Shown here: positions 44,720 through 53,653 of the stretch, one piece after another
How the letters are laid out: every line of letters begins with the position of its first letter
How positions within the stretch are numbered: the stretch's first letter is position 1
NCBI GenBank assembly: GCA_963716925.1
Contig: CAVQUX010000010.1
Coordinates: 1,302,001 to 1,366,000 of the forward strand
DNA length: 64,000 bases
Source of the DNA: DAISKN01 sp963716925
GTDB lineage: Bacteria > Acidobacteriota > Vicinamibacteria > Marinacidobacterales > SMYC01
Direction: 5' to 3'
The notes under the pieces: model-generated
Databases searched by the model: none
Told to the model about the DNA's origin: nothing
Seen by the model: the letters and a program-made list of their open reading frames with translations, nothing else
Translations under genes and position numbers: made by a program

Positions 44720-44726
44720 CCGGGCT

Positions 44727-46094
44727 CTACTTCACGTAGACCGTCTTGATGTTCACGAACTCGCGGATGCCGAAGTCGGCGAGCTCGCGCCCATAGCCAG
44801 ATTCCTTGATGCCGCCGAAGGGGAGGCGCGGATCGGACTTCACCAGGCTGTTCACGAAACAGGCGCCCGCGTGCAAACGCTTCCGAGCGATCTCCTCTCC
44901 GCGCTTGACGTCCCTGGTGAATACCGCGGCGCCGAGACCGAAGACGCTGTCGTTCGCGACCCGGATGGCCTCCTCTTCGTCCTTGACCGCGATGATCGCG
45001 GCCACGGGGCCGAAGAGCTCCTCGTCGTAGGCCGGCATCCCCTTGCGGACGTCGGCGAGGACGGTCGGGGGATAGAAGGCGCCCGGGGCCTTCGGCACCT
45101 CGCCTCCGAGGAGGAGCCTGGCCCCCTTCTCGACGCTCTTCCTGACCTGCTGGTGAAGCTCGTCTCTCAGGTCCTCGCGGGCCTGGGGCCCGACGACGGT
45201 GTCCTCCTCCATCGGATCGCCCATCTTCTTCGCCTTCATGAGCTCGACGAAGCGCTTCTCGAACCTTTCCTTGTGCTCCTGGAGAACGATGAATCTCTTG
45301 GCGGCGATGCAGCTCTGGCCGCTGTTGATGAGACGGCTGCGAACGCAGATATCGACGGCCTCTTCGAGATCCGCGTCTCCGAGGATCACGTAGGGATCGC
45401 TTCCCCCGAGCTCGAGCACCGTCTTCTTGAGCATCTCGCCCGCCTTCGAAGCGACCGCCTTTCCCGCGGGGGTGCTTCCGGTGAGCGTCACCGCCATTAC
45501 CTTCGGGTTCTCGATGACCCGCGCGACCTGGCGCCCTCCGATGAGGAGCGATCGAAAGAGGTCCGGGGGGAATCCCGCTTTCTTGAATACGTCCTCGATC
45601 GCCAGCGCCGAGCCCATGACGTTCGAGGCGTGCTTCAGGACGCCCGCGTTTCCCGCCATCAGCGCCGGAGCGGCGAACCGGAATACCTGCCAGAAGGGGA
45701 AGTTCCAGGGCATGACCGCGAGCACGACTCCGATGGGCTCGAAGGCGACGAAGCTCTTGCTCGCGTCGGTCACTACGGGAATGGGTTTCAGGAACTCGTC
45801 GGCCATTTCCGCGTAGAAGTCGCAGGCCCAGGCGCACTTCTCCGCCTCGGCCCTTCCGTCCTTGATGGGCTTTCCCATCTCCTCGGTCATGAGCCGCGCG
45901 TAGTCGGAAGCGCCGTCCCTGAGAATCCGGGCGGCGGCGCGCATTAGGCGCGAGCGATCCGAGAACGCGGTCTCTCTCCAATCGAGGTGAGCCTGGTGAG
46001 CGCGATCGAGGATTCCGTCCACCTCGGAAGGGGACATCTCCTCGTAGGTTCGAATGGTTTTCCCGGTCGCTGGATTGATGCTCTCTATGGACAT
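44727..46094 (-). CDS. gabD: NAD(P)-dependent succinate-semialdehyde-type aldehyde dehydrogenase
   Basis: 455 residues. It has the full aldehyde dehydrogenase set: FEPIGVVLAVMPWNFPFWQV (cofactor binding), LTGSTPAGKAVASKAGEMLK, catalytic Glu in VLELGGSDPYVILGDADLE, catalytic Cys in INSGQSCIAAKRFIV, and EELFGPVAAIIAVKDEEEAI. Length and the SGQSC loop fit the short GabD/Sad group, which oxidises succinate semialdehyde to succinate. It stands alone, with palindromes at its 3' end. Confidence 0.85.
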   Translation of the reverse strand: MSIESINPATGKTIRTYEEMSPSEVDGILDRAHQAHLDWRETAFSDRSRLMRAAARILRDGASDYARLMTEEMGKPIKDGRAEAEKCAWACDFYAEMADEFLKPIPVVTDASKSFVAFEPIGVVLAVMPWNFPFWQVFRFAAPALMAGNAGVLKHASNVMGSALAIEDVFKKAGFPPDLFRSLLIGGRQVARVIENPKVMAVTLTGSTPAGKAVASKAGEMLKKTVLELGGSDPYVILGDADLEEAVDICVRSRLINSGQSCIAAKRFIVLQEHKERFEKRFVELMKAKKMGDPMEEDTVVGPQAREDLRDELHQQVRKSVEKGARLLLGGEVPKAPGAFYPPTVLADVRKGMPAYDEELFGPVAAIIAVKDEEEAIRVANDSVFGLGAAVFTRDVKRGEEIARKRLHAGACFVNSLVKSDPRLPFGGIKESGYGRELADFGIREFVNIKTVYVK

Positions 46095-46150
46095 GGTCCT
46101 GAGTCTATTTCGCGGAGCCGGGCGCGCTCAAGTGGTCGCGCCGGCGGGTC

Positions 46151-47311
46151 TCAGAGGACGAAGTCGATGGTCAGGACTCCATCGTCGGGGCGGCTTCCTT
46201 TCTGGAAGCGGTACTCGAAGGCGATGCGAATTCTCTCGCGGAGCCATGCCTGGGCGCCGAGAGCGAGGCTGTTCTGGGCCTTTCTCGAAGCCCCTTCGGA
46301 GGCGCTCAAGTGAGTATATCGAGCCGTGGTAAGGAGCCAGTAGGTGACCAGCTTCTCCGCCTGGATGAAACCGCCGTTCGAGCCTTCCTCCTCGTAGAAA
46401 CCGCGGTCGTTCCCCCACAGATAGAGACCGTAAACGCTCGCTCCCGCGGACCCGAAGCGGAGATCGAAATCGGCGCCGATGCGGGTATGTTCCACCCGGA
46501 CCGGTGCCGCGGCGTACTCGAGGTCGTCGCTGCCGTCATAGAAGAAAACCCCGACGCGCTGGGTGACGTCGAAGTCCGCGGCGAACCGCGCGTAGAGGTC
46601 GGGGTCGTACGGGCTCTCGTATTCCTCGGAGCGCCGCACGGAGTCGGATATCGCGATCGAGTAGCGACCCCAGGGAACCGGGCGGCCCGAAGCCTCGAAC
46701 CCTCGCTGAGGCGCGGCGAGGCTCCACTCGGGATCCCCGCCGCTCAGAAAATAAGGATCGTAGGCGAAGAGGTTGTGCGTACGGATCTGCGTGAACGGGA
46801 GCTCGAGCTCGAAGGAACCGCCGCGAACGTTGAGCAGGTCTGCCTTCACCCCGCGCAGGACGTCGTAAGCTCCGACCCAGGCGTAATCCAGATCGCGCCT
46901 CTCGATTCCCTCGTCATTCACGTCGAACGGCTGCTCGATCCAGAACGAGATCGTGCTCCCCAGACTCGCGGCGGCGATGGGCTTGAGGATACCGGCGGTA
47001 GAGGCATCGGAATCGGGTCCAATGCCCGTGGTGTAGCTCGTCGTCTTCAGGGCGAAGGGGAACGCGCGAATCGCGTCCTTCCACGTCGTGGTGTCGCCGT
47101 CCATCCGGAAGCCGTTCTCCTTGAATCGCCTTCCGAAGGGAGTGAGCTTGGGAAAAGAGTCGTGGCAGCCGGCGCAGGGCATGAAGGTGAAGATCGACGA
47201 GGAATCCGGACCGTACTTGCGGGCGAAACCGGGGAAAGCGTCGGCGCGTCCCAGGGCGACGACGAGCAGCGCCGAGGCTGCGGCTCCGAGCACGAATCTT
47301 CCGCGCATCAT
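46151..47311 (-). CDS. Heme c-binding outer-membrane beta-barrel (Cyc2-like fused cytochrome-porin)
   Basis: 386 residues. After a signal peptide the mature N-terminus is FPGFARKYG, then CAGCH (C46, C49, H50) followed by FPKLTPFGRRFKENGF. The rest is a run of amphipathic strands ending ...VLTIDFVL, as in a porin of about 16 strands. A single heme c domain joined to a porin is the architecture of Cyc2-type iron oxidases, and the FARK...CxxCH...PKL order fits that group loosely. The spacing before CxxCH is longer than usual. Electron transfer across the outer membrane is inference. Confidence 0.65.
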   Translation of the reverse strand: MMRGRFVLGAAASALLVVALGRADAFPGFARKYGPDSSSIFTFMPCAGCHDSFPKLTPFGRRFKENGFRMDGDTTTWKDAIRAFPFALKTTSYTTGIGPDSDASTAGILKPIAAASLGSTISFWIEQPFDVNDEGIERRDLDYAWVGAYDVLRGVKADLLNVRGGSFELELPFTQIRTHNLFAYDPYFLSGGDPEWSLAAPQRGFEASGRPVPWGRYSIAISDSVRRSEEYESPYDPDLYARFAADFDVTQRVGVFFYDGSDDLEYAAAPVRVEHTRIGADFDLRFGSAGASVYGLYLWGNDRGFYEEEGSNGGFIQAEKLVTYWLLTTARYTHLSASEGASRKAQNSLALGAQAWLRERIRIAFEYRFQKGSRPDDGVLTIDFVL

Positions 47312-47856
47312 CGCTCCACGATCCGGCAGAGGTTGAGAAAGCTGGACTCGAAGGAGGCGCCGGCTTCGGCGGCCGCAGCGAGATTGACGACGAAACGGGG
47401 TCTGCCCGCCTCCATTTCCATCCCTATCGCGAGTCCGCGGTCCACGTAAGAAGCGACGGTCGCGAGGGTGAGAAGATCCGCGCTCGCGCTCTGCCGCGCC
47501 AGGCCCTCGAGCGAGGCCGCCGGGAGCGGCGCCACCAGCAGCACCTTGACCCCGGCGGTGCTCAACGAGGACCCGGAGTCGTACGGAATGGCCACGAGAT
47601 CCACCCGCTGTCCCTTGACTCGAAGCCGCGTCAGCTCCCGGTGGATTGCGAGGAGGCGGTCCTTGGCGCTCTCGGAATCCCTGTCCCCCGGATCGAAGAC
47701 CACGCCGATGGCGAGCGAGCCGTGGGTCGCGGGAAGGTTCCGGTCGAAGGACAGCGCTTTCAGGAACGCGGGAAGCTGGACGTCCAGCGGCACCTCAGCA
47801 GGAGATTGGATCGTCAGCAGGCCCGCAGCGAACCACGCGGTCATCTCTGGCAGCAT
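47308..47856 (-). CDS. YfiR/DUF4154-like exported protein
   Basis: 182 residues with a weak signal-like N-terminus. The C-terminal half, LTLATVASYVDRGLAIGMEM then GRPRFVVNLAAAAEAGASFE and SSFLNLCRIVE, matches the YfiR-like pattern. YfiR family members are periplasmic repressors of a membrane diguanylate cyclase, but none lies here. Its stop overlaps the start of the heme c-barrel gene (ATGA), so the two are made together. Confidence 0.65.
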   Translation of the reverse strand: MLPEMTAWFAAGLLTIQSPAEVPLDVQLPAFLKALSFDRNLPATHGSLAIGVVFDPGDRDSESAKDRLLAIHRELTRLRVKGQRVDLVAIPYDSGSSLSTAGVKVLLVAPLPAASLEGLARQSASADLLTLATVASYVDRGLAIGMEMEAGRPRFVVNLAAAAEAGASFESSFLNLCRIVER

Positions 47857-47935
47857 CTATTTGATAATGGACTCTGGAAGGGACGCAAAAAATTCTAGCA
47901 CGGTTCATTTCGAAGAGGTGGTCGTCCTTTTGTCA

Positions 47936-47953
47936 GTGTGAAGTGGTTCACAC
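47936..47953 (-). terminator. Hairpin after the 47964 gene
   Basis: GTGTGAA-GTGG-TTCACAC is a perfect 7-bp stem just past the stop of the 48 kb gene. There is no T-run directly after it. Confidence 0.3.
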
Positions 47954-47963
47954 TTCCCACTTC

Positions 47964-48452
47964 CTATCGGAGCCAGCCAGGGGGGACGCCTTTTCTTCGC
48001 GCTTCGTCGGCGATCGCCTGCTTTTCGCTTCGCGCCTGCGCCAGGTCCCGCTCCGCCGCCTGCCTCCGTGGCGCGCCGCGCCGGTCCGAGGTGAGCTCGG
48101 GGCTCTGGAGCTTGGCTTCGAGATCCTGGATCTTCTTGTTGACCGCCGACACCCGCTCCCGCCAATAGGACTCGGTCTTCGTCGGGTCCGGTTCGGGCTC
48201 GGCCGGCGTCTCGCCGCCCGCGGGCGCGGCCCCGGTTGCGGACGTTTCCGCGGCGCTCTCACCCGCGCTCGGCCGCGCAGCGGGAATTCGCGGCCCACCG
48301 CGGAGGTCGCTCTCGGTGAAAGACTGATTGCCCTGGGAGTCGACCTTCTTGCGGCGCTCTTTCTCCTTCTTGGCGACTTCCACCAGCGACTGCGCCGAGG
48401 CCAGGGCGGCGGAGACGTAGACAACGGCGAGAGCCAGTACCAGACGCTTCAT
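47964..48452 (-). CDS. Exported coiled-coil protein of unknown function
   Basis: 162 residues. Signal peptide MKRLVLALAVVYVSAALASA; then VEVAKKEKERRKKVD, a Pro/Ala/Glu-rich linker (about 55-95), and a long helix SYWRERVSAVNKKIQDLEAK through RDLAQARSEKQAIADEARRK, ending in PPGWLR. The pattern is of a periplasmic coiled-coil scaffold. I do not recognise a named family. It lies 77 bases downstream of the DUF5916 gene and may be the last gene of the ccm transcript. Confidence 0.6.
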   Translation of the reverse strand: MKRLVLALAVVYVSAALASAQSLVEVAKKEKERRKKVDSQGNQSFTESDLRGGPRIPAARPSAGESAAETSATGAAPAGGETPAEPEPDPTKTESYWRERVSAVNKKIQDLEAKLQSPELTSDRRGAPRRQAAERDLAQARSEKQAIADEARRKGVPPGWLR

Positions 48453-48529
48453 GGCGTCCTCCTCGAAGACATGACGTCGGATGTATCGATTGTGAACAAC
48501 GGACGCGGTTCGCGCAAGCGGACGAGCTG

Positions 48530-50686
48530 TCAGAAGGGCACGAGATAGAACGTGATCTTCACCAGCAGCTCGCGGTTGCGGGGAACGGACCCGCCGCCGA
48601 AGGTCTCCCGTTCCTCGTTGTACACCACGAAGAGGTCGCTTCCCGGACGGTAGCTGTAGCGAAAGAGGACGTTCGCCAGAGCCTCCTGCGAGTCGTCGTT
48701 GAATTGAACCAGCGCTCTCACGAAGGCATTGGCGGAGAAGGCGACCACGCCGCGAAGAACGAGCAGGTTGGTGATGAAGTCGCCGCCCTCTATCGGGATC
48801 TCGACGTCATTGCGGAAATAGGAAACGCTCGCCCGGACCCGGTCGTGCGGCTTGGTGTCGAGGGAGACGCCCAGGCTCTGGAGCGTGCCTCCATAGAATC
48901 CGCCCCCGGAGTAGGTGAGGGAAGGCGCGATTCGGCGGCTCTGGTCGGCGACGTAGCTCGCGTTGAATCGGTTGAACCGGTAATCTCCGACGGGAATGTC
49001 GACGTCGTCGCGGATCTCGAACGGCTCTTTCAACCCCTCGGCCTCGTAGAGCCACTCGGCGGAAAGGATCGAGCCGTTGTCGAAGACGACGTAGGGACCG
49101 AAGAGGTTGGTCTGGGTCTCGAGGTCGCCTTCGTCGTCCTCCACGTAGACATGGTCGTTTCCGAGATATATCTGACGCATCCCGAGCCGGTGCGGCCGGG
49201 GGCTCCAGTAGGCGTTGAGCCGATACTTGCGGATGCCGGTACGGGGGACGAAACCCATCTCGGAGTTGAAGTCCCGGCCGAAATCGGCGAAGTCGGCGTA
49301 GAGGCTTGCGACATCCGTGACCCAGTTCGCGTGCACCGCCGCCGCGTGATCGGAGCCCTCGAGCGAAGGCGTGTCGCTCTTCGCGAAGAATCCCTGGACT
49401 TCGGCGTTCTCGGAGTACGAGAGCTGGAAATCCGCCGCGACCACCCGGTTGGCTCCGCTGCCGGAAGGCTCTCCCTCGGTCGCCGGCTCCTTCTGGAGAA
49501 GCATCGCTCCGACGGCGCTTCGGGAGAAGACGTCCTGTTTCACCCGGAACGCGGAGAAGGACGTTTGCGGCGCGATCTCCTCCTCGAGCGCCGTTTCCTC
49601 GGTGACGATATGAAAAGCTCCGACCTCGGTGCCGCCGAGCCGGCCCGTGAGACGGGCTCCGCCGTAAATGGGGATCTCGTCGCCGTCTTCCGAGAGACCG
49701 ATCTGGCGGCTGAAGAACAAGAGCGTCTGGGCGGGCTCGAAAGGCCGCGTCACCTCGCCGATTCGGAAGAGCCCCGCGTTCTCGAGGAAGAACTCGCGCT
49801 TCTCGGGATAGAAAAGCGGAAAGCGAGTCAGGTTCACCTGCGCCTGGTCCGACTCCACCTGGGCGAAGTCGGTATTCACGGTGAGATCGAGGTTGAGGGC
49901 GGAGCTGAGCGCCAGCTTGGCGTCTAGTCCCGCGGTCAGCTCGAGCTCGTCGTCCGGCTCGTCGTAGTCCCGGCTCGCGCCCTCGAGGCCGAAGGGCTTG
50001 AGCTTCACTCGACCCCCCGGGTCCGCCTGTTCGAGTCCGTGGAGCTCGCGGTAAGCGGAGACGCGATACTGAGCGTTGAAGCCCCAGTCGGGGCTGATGG
50101 GGCTCCAGTAGGACTCCTCGCGCGTCCGGGCCACCCTGCGGCCGAAGTTCACGCCCCAGCCTCCGCCGCTCGAGGCGTCGAACCGGAGAGTGTTGAAGGG
50201 AATTGCCATCTCCACCACCCAGCCTTCATCGTCCACCCTCGCGGCGACGTCCCACACGCCGTCCCATTCGAAGTTCAACGCCGCGCCTTCGCCGCGCACC
50301 AGACCGTCGAGCCGCGCCCCCACGGCGTTGGTGGCGAAGTAGAACGCGTTCCTTCGATCGTGAAACGTGTCGAGGAACACTTCGAAGCTGTCCTCCGACA
50401 TCAGTGGCGCGTCGCGCCGGTACTCGGTCGCGACGATGCGGGCGGGTTCCTCGTCCCGCAGGCGGGCGCCGATGAGCAGGTGGTCCAGGGTATATGCGAC
50501 GAGGACCTCCGTCTCTTTCTCCGCTGGTTCTCCCGGTCGCGGCTCCGACTGAACGAAGCCCGTCGCCACCTGGGCGGTGCTCCACATCGCTTCCTCGAGG
50601 CGCCCGTCGATGCGGGGGATCTCCCCGGTGAAGCGAGCCTCGATCCGGGTAACTGCGGCCGCCAGGAGAACGGTGACCAGCAGCAA
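48530..50686 (-). CDS. Outer-membrane protein with CBM9-like domain and DUF5916 barrel
   Basis: 718 residues from TTG 50686. After a short signal, residues about 18-200 form a CBM9-like sandwich (IPRIDGRLEEAMWSTAQVAT; DSFEVFLDTFHDRRNAFYFA). The rest is a large barrel with DUF5916 features: VNTDFAQVESDQAQVNLTRF, LFYPEKREFFLENAGLF, IPIYGGARLTGR. It ends in TFYLVPF, a typical C-terminal aromatic. Function of the family is unknown. It follows ccmB by six bases, so it is transcribed with the ccm operon. Confidence 0.8.
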   Translation of the reverse strand: MLLVTVLLAAAVTRIEARFTGEIPRIDGRLEEAMWSTAQVATGFVQSEPRPGEPAEKETEVLVAYTLDHLLIGARLRDEEPARIVATEYRRDAPLMSEDSFEVFLDTFHDRRNAFYFATNAVGARLDGLVRGEGAALNFEWDGVWDVAARVDDEGWVVEMAIPFNTLRFDASSGGGWGVNFGRRVARTREESYWSPISPDWGFNAQYRVSAYRELHGLEQADPGGRVKLKPFGLEGASRDYDEPDDELELTAGLDAKLALSSALNLDLTVNTDFAQVESDQAQVNLTRFPLFYPEKREFFLENAGLFRIGEVTRPFEPAQTLLFFSRQIGLSEDGDEIPIYGGARLTGRLGGTEVGAFHIVTEETALEEEIAPQTSFSAFRVKQDVFSRSAVGAMLLQKEPATEGEPSGSGANRVVAADFQLSYSENAEVQGFFAKSDTPSLEGSDHAAAVHANWVTDVASLYADFADFGRDFNSEMGFVPRTGIRKYRLNAYWSPRPHRLGMRQIYLGNDHVYVEDDEGDLETQTNLFGPYVVFDNGSILSAEWLYEAEGLKEPFEIRDDVDIPVGDYRFNRFNASYVADQSRRIAPSLTYSGGGFYGGTLQSLGVSLDTKPHDRVRASVSYFRNDVEIPIEGGDFITNLLVLRGVVAFSANAFVRALVQFNDDSQEALANVLFRYSYRPGSDLFVVYNEERETFGGGSVPRNRELLVKITFYLVPF

Positions 50687-50692
50687 GCGGGC

Positions 50693-51403
50693 TCACTCCT
50701 CGATCACGTACTCGAAGATGAGCCAGGAGACCACCAGGAAGACCACGGCGAACACCAGGAGCACGCGAATCCAGATCCACGGCGTGGTATCCGGGTTCTC
50801 GTCGAAAAGGAGCCTCGTCGATTCCGCCGCCCCGATCACGATCGGAACCGAGACCGGAAACAACAGCACCGGAAGGAGCACCTCGCGCATGGTGGTATTG
50901 GCGGCGACTCCCGAGAGGATGGTGCCCACGGCGGCGTAGCCTATGGTTCCCACGACGAGAACCAGGAGGAAGGTCGCGAGCTCCGAAGGGGTGAGCAGGT
51001 CCCACAGGGACAGATTGAAGAACACCACGAAGAGCGGGAGAAGGAAGATCTCCATCACCGTCATGAACAGCACGTTCGAAAGGAGCTTGCCGAAATAGAT
51101 GGCGCTTCGTGGAGCCGGAGCCATCATCAGTCCCGACAGACACCGGTTCTCTCCCTCGATGGCGAAGCTCCGGTTGAGCCCGAGCGTTCCCGCGAACACG
51201 AAGGCCACCCATAGGATTCCCGGACCGAGCTCCAGGGCTCGAACCTCGTCGAGGAACAGGGTGAAGTTGAAGACCAGGAGCACCAGCACCGCGAAGACGA
51301 ACATGGAGGAGACCATCTGGCGCGTTCGCACCTCGGTCCGGACGTCCTTGCGGAAAATGGCCAGCACCGCGGGGAGCGAGCCCGACGATTTCCACGCGTT
51401 CAC
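50693..51403 (-). CDS. ccmB: Heme exporter permease CcmB
   Basis: 236 residues with six predicted helices. The N-terminal segment LAIFRKDVRTEVRTRQMVSS and the conserved FAGTLGLNRSFAIEGENRCL match CcmB. With CcmA it forms the ABC transporter that powers release of heme-loaded CcmE. It overlaps ccmA by four bases. Confidence 0.85.
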   Translation of the reverse strand: MNAWKSSGSLPAVLAIFRKDVRTEVRTRQMVSSMFVFAVLVLLVFNFTLFLDEVRALELGPGILWVAFVFAGTLGLNRSFAIEGENRCLSGLMMAPAPRSAIYFGKLLSNVLFMTVMEIFLLPLFVVFFNLSLWDLLTPSELATFLLVLVVGTIGYAAVGTILSGVAANTTMREVLLPVLLFPVSVPIVIGAAESTRLLFDENPDTTPWIWIRVLLVFAVVFLVVSWLIFEYVIEE

Positions 51404-52110
51404 TTGGCGATCTCCCGGATGTCGAGGAGCAAACGCTTCACCTCCGACACCGTCGCTCCGGTGGCGTCGAAGGCGATGCGCCCTCCCTCGAGGATCGAGA
51501 TGCGGTCGGCGATGGAAACGCCGCGATCGACGTCGTGGGTGGTGAGCAGGATCGACGCTTCGCCCTTGGCGTCGACCAGCCTGGTCGAAAGCCGCTCGGA
51601 AGAGAGGGCATCGAGCCCGGTATAGGGCTCGTCGAGGAGAAGGAGCTTGGGCCGGTGAAGGAGCGCCCGCGCCACCGAGAGCCGCTGGAGCATTCCCCGG
51701 GAGAGGCTCCGGACCGGCGAATTCCGCCGCAGATCCAGGTCGGCCCAGACCAGAGCCTCCGAAGCGCTCGCCGAGCTCCCGTACAACCGGGCGTAGAACT
51801 CCAGGTTCTCGAGGACCGTCAGGTCGGGATAGAGAAAGCTCTGGTGGGAGACGAGGCCGATGCCGCGCCGGACCTCGTCGCCGAGGTCCTCGTAGCGTTC
51901 CCCCCCGAAGAAGATCTGGCCCGAAGACGGCCGCAGGAGGGTGGCGGCGATAAGAAGGAGCGTCGACTTTCCCGCGCCGTTTCTTCCGAAGAGCACGTGA
52001 CAGCGTCCCGCCTCGAGCTCGAAATCGATCTCCCGGAGCGCCGTCGACCGGCCGAAGCGCTTCGTCAGGCGCCGTGCCGCGAAGGCCGGAGGGACCGGAT
52101 TCAGGCTCAA
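51400..52110 (-). CDS. ccmA: Heme exporter ATPase CcmA
   Basis: 236 residues from TTG 52110, overlapping the upstream stop (TTGA). Walker A GRNGAGKST, signature LSRGMLQRLSVARALL, Walker B KLLLLDEPYTGLD and H-loop TTHDVDRG are all present. The gene order ccmA-ccmB and the operon context support CcmA over another ABC ATPase. Confidence 0.85.
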   Translation of the reverse strand: MSLNPVPPAFAARRLTKRFGRSTALREIDFELEAGRCHVLFGRNGAGKSTLLLIAATLLRPSSGQIFFGGERYEDLGDEVRRGIGLVSHQSFLYPDLTVLENLEFYARLYGSSASASEALVWADLDLRRNSPVRSLSRGMLQRLSVARALLHRPKLLLLDEPYTGLDALSSERLSTRLVDAKGEASILLTTHDVDRGVSIADRISILEGGRIAFDATGATVSEVKRLLLDIREIAK

Positions 52111-53159
52111 CTTCGGCGGGCGGAGGAAGGGTAGAGCGTCTTGAGAAGACCGAATGCGAGCGCCGCCGCCATGAACAGGACGACGACGGCTTTCGAGTGC
52201 TGGGTTCGATCGGGAATGATCGCGACCTGGGCGTTCTCGTCGGGCGCGACCGTACCGCTCTTGCCTTCGTCGCTCGAGGTGGCCGAGCTCGCGCTCCCGC
52301 CGGAAAGCTTCATCTGGAGACGCGTCTCCGGGGTGACGTCCCGCCTTCGGAACGCGACGAAACGGCCCTCGGGCTCGGGGCCGAGCCGCTCCCAGCCCTC
52401 GGCTTCGACGTTCACGTCGGGCGGGGCCACGAACACGTAGTACTCGGGGAGCGAATAGAAGACGCGGCTCTCCATGCGATAGCCCTCTTCGCCGTAGCCC
52501 ACTTCGTAGGAGACCACCATTTCCGTTTCCCCCGGCTTGAACGCAGTTCTCGTCAGGTAACCGCTTCCGTCGGGAAGGGGCGCTGCCTGCTGAGGCACGG
52601 GCATTCCGCTCTCGCCCCGGGCCGAGACCGAGCGGAGCTCCCGCAGGCTCGACGTCGGCAGGTAGAACCGAAAACCGCGCTCGGGGTCGTGGTACGTCTT
52701 CTTCGGGGTGGTGCGGTTCTCGACCACGTAGACTTCGTCCACGAGGAGCCGGTCGCCTTCCCGTCGATAGAGGACGCGGGCGGTGGTCACCGCGAGGTCG
52801 CGGTCGTTCCATTCGCGCACGACGTCATAGACGGTGATCACGACGTCGGCCTCGTAGCCACGGCCGAATCGAACCGGCTCGTTGTAGTTCACGCCCTGGG
52901 AGGTGACCTGGAGGAGCATGGGCCTTTCGCCTTCGACCTCGATGTCTCCGATCTCGAAGCTGCCTTCGACCGCCCCGAGCTCCTTCGCCGGGACCATCTC
53001 GTTTCGAAGGCGAAAGAGCGTCACCTTCTCGGCGCTTCCCGCGCCTCCGCTGGTGCCGTTCACCAGGCGAACTTTCAGGATACCGCCCCGCGGCTGGGAG
53101 GAAGCGGGCACCGCCGCGGCGAGCGCCAGAAGGAGGCCGAGGAGAGCCCCGCGCCTCAT
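52107..53159 (-). CDS. Uncharacterised membrane-anchored protein in the ccm operon
   Basis: 350 residues. A signal peptide (MRRGALLGLLLALAAAVPAS) precedes a beta-rich extracytoplasmic region (about 25-300) with segments GILKVRLVNGTSGGAGSAEK and VYVVENRTTPKKTYHDPERG. It ends with one membrane helix (VVVLFMAAALAFGLLKTLY). Its start and stop both overlap neighbours, so it is firmly part of the ccm operon. Topology resembles a periplasmic chaperone or thioreductive factor but no CxxC is present. I do not know the family. Confidence 0.7.
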   Translation of the reverse strand: MRRGALLGLLLALAAAVPASSQPRGGILKVRLVNGTSGGAGSAEKVTLFRLRNEMVPAKELGAVEGSFEIGDIEVEGERPMLLQVTSQGVNYNEPVRFGRGYEADVVITVYDVVREWNDRDLAVTTARVLYRREGDRLLVDEVYVVENRTTPKKTYHDPERGFRFYLPTSSLRELRSVSARGESGMPVPQQAAPLPDGSGYLTRTAFKPGETEMVVSYEVGYGEEGYRMESRVFYSLPEYYVFVAPPDVNVEAEGWERLGPEPEGRFVAFRRRDVTPETRLQMKLSGGSASSATSSDEGKSGTVAPDENAQVAIIPDRTQHSKAVVVLFMAAALAFGLLKTLYPSSARRS

Positions 53160-53653
53160 GAGGCGACCTTCTTCCCGCAACCCATGCAGAAACGGGCCTC
53201 CTTGGGAAGCTTCTCTCCACAGCCCTCGCAGGTCGCCTCCGATGCGGCGAAGGCCGCGCCGCAATGGATGCAGAATTTCGCGCTCTGGGGGCTCGACTTG
53301 GAACAACTGCCGCAGCGCCTTTCGGCCGGGGCCTCCGCCGGCTTTCGCGCCTTCTTCGACTCGGCCATTCGCGGAGCCAGTGCCTCGAGCTTTTCGAGCA
53401 CGGCCGCCACCTGGGTCAGGTAGTCGTTTCTCGCCGTCTGGTAGTCGGCCTCCGAGACTTTTCCCGCCTCCTTCTCGAAGTCGAGGTCGGTGAGCGACGC
53501 GTAGAGGCGACTCTTCTTCTCCTCGAGGTCCAGGATCTCGCGCTCGGCATCCCCGAGGCCGGCGATACCCCCGGCCCGGGCCTCGGCGAAGACGGGGTAC
53601 AGGACGAACGCGACCACCGTCGCGCCCAGAGTGGCGAGGAGGGCGACGATCAA
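53156..53653 (-). CDS. CcmI-like helical protein with double zinc ribbon
   Basis: 165 residues. One N-terminal membrane helix (MIVALLATLGATVVAFVLYP), then a coiled-coil segment (LDLEEKKSRLYASLTDLDFE; YQTARNDYLTQVAAVLEKLE) that resembles the N-terminal part of CcmI/CycH. The C-terminus has two zinc ribbons, CGSC...CIHC and CEGC...CMGC. Such ribbons are not part of classical CcmI. It lies between ccmH and the uncharacterised protein with overlaps on both sides. Confidence 0.7.
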   Translation of the reverse strand: MIVALLATLGATVVAFVLYPVFAEARAGGIAGLGDAEREILDLEEKKSRLYASLTDLDFEKEAGKVSEADYQTARNDYLTQVAAVLEKLEALAPRMAESKKARKPAEAPAERRCGSCSKSSPQSAKFCIHCGAAFAASEATCEGCGEKLPKEARFCMGCGKKVAS

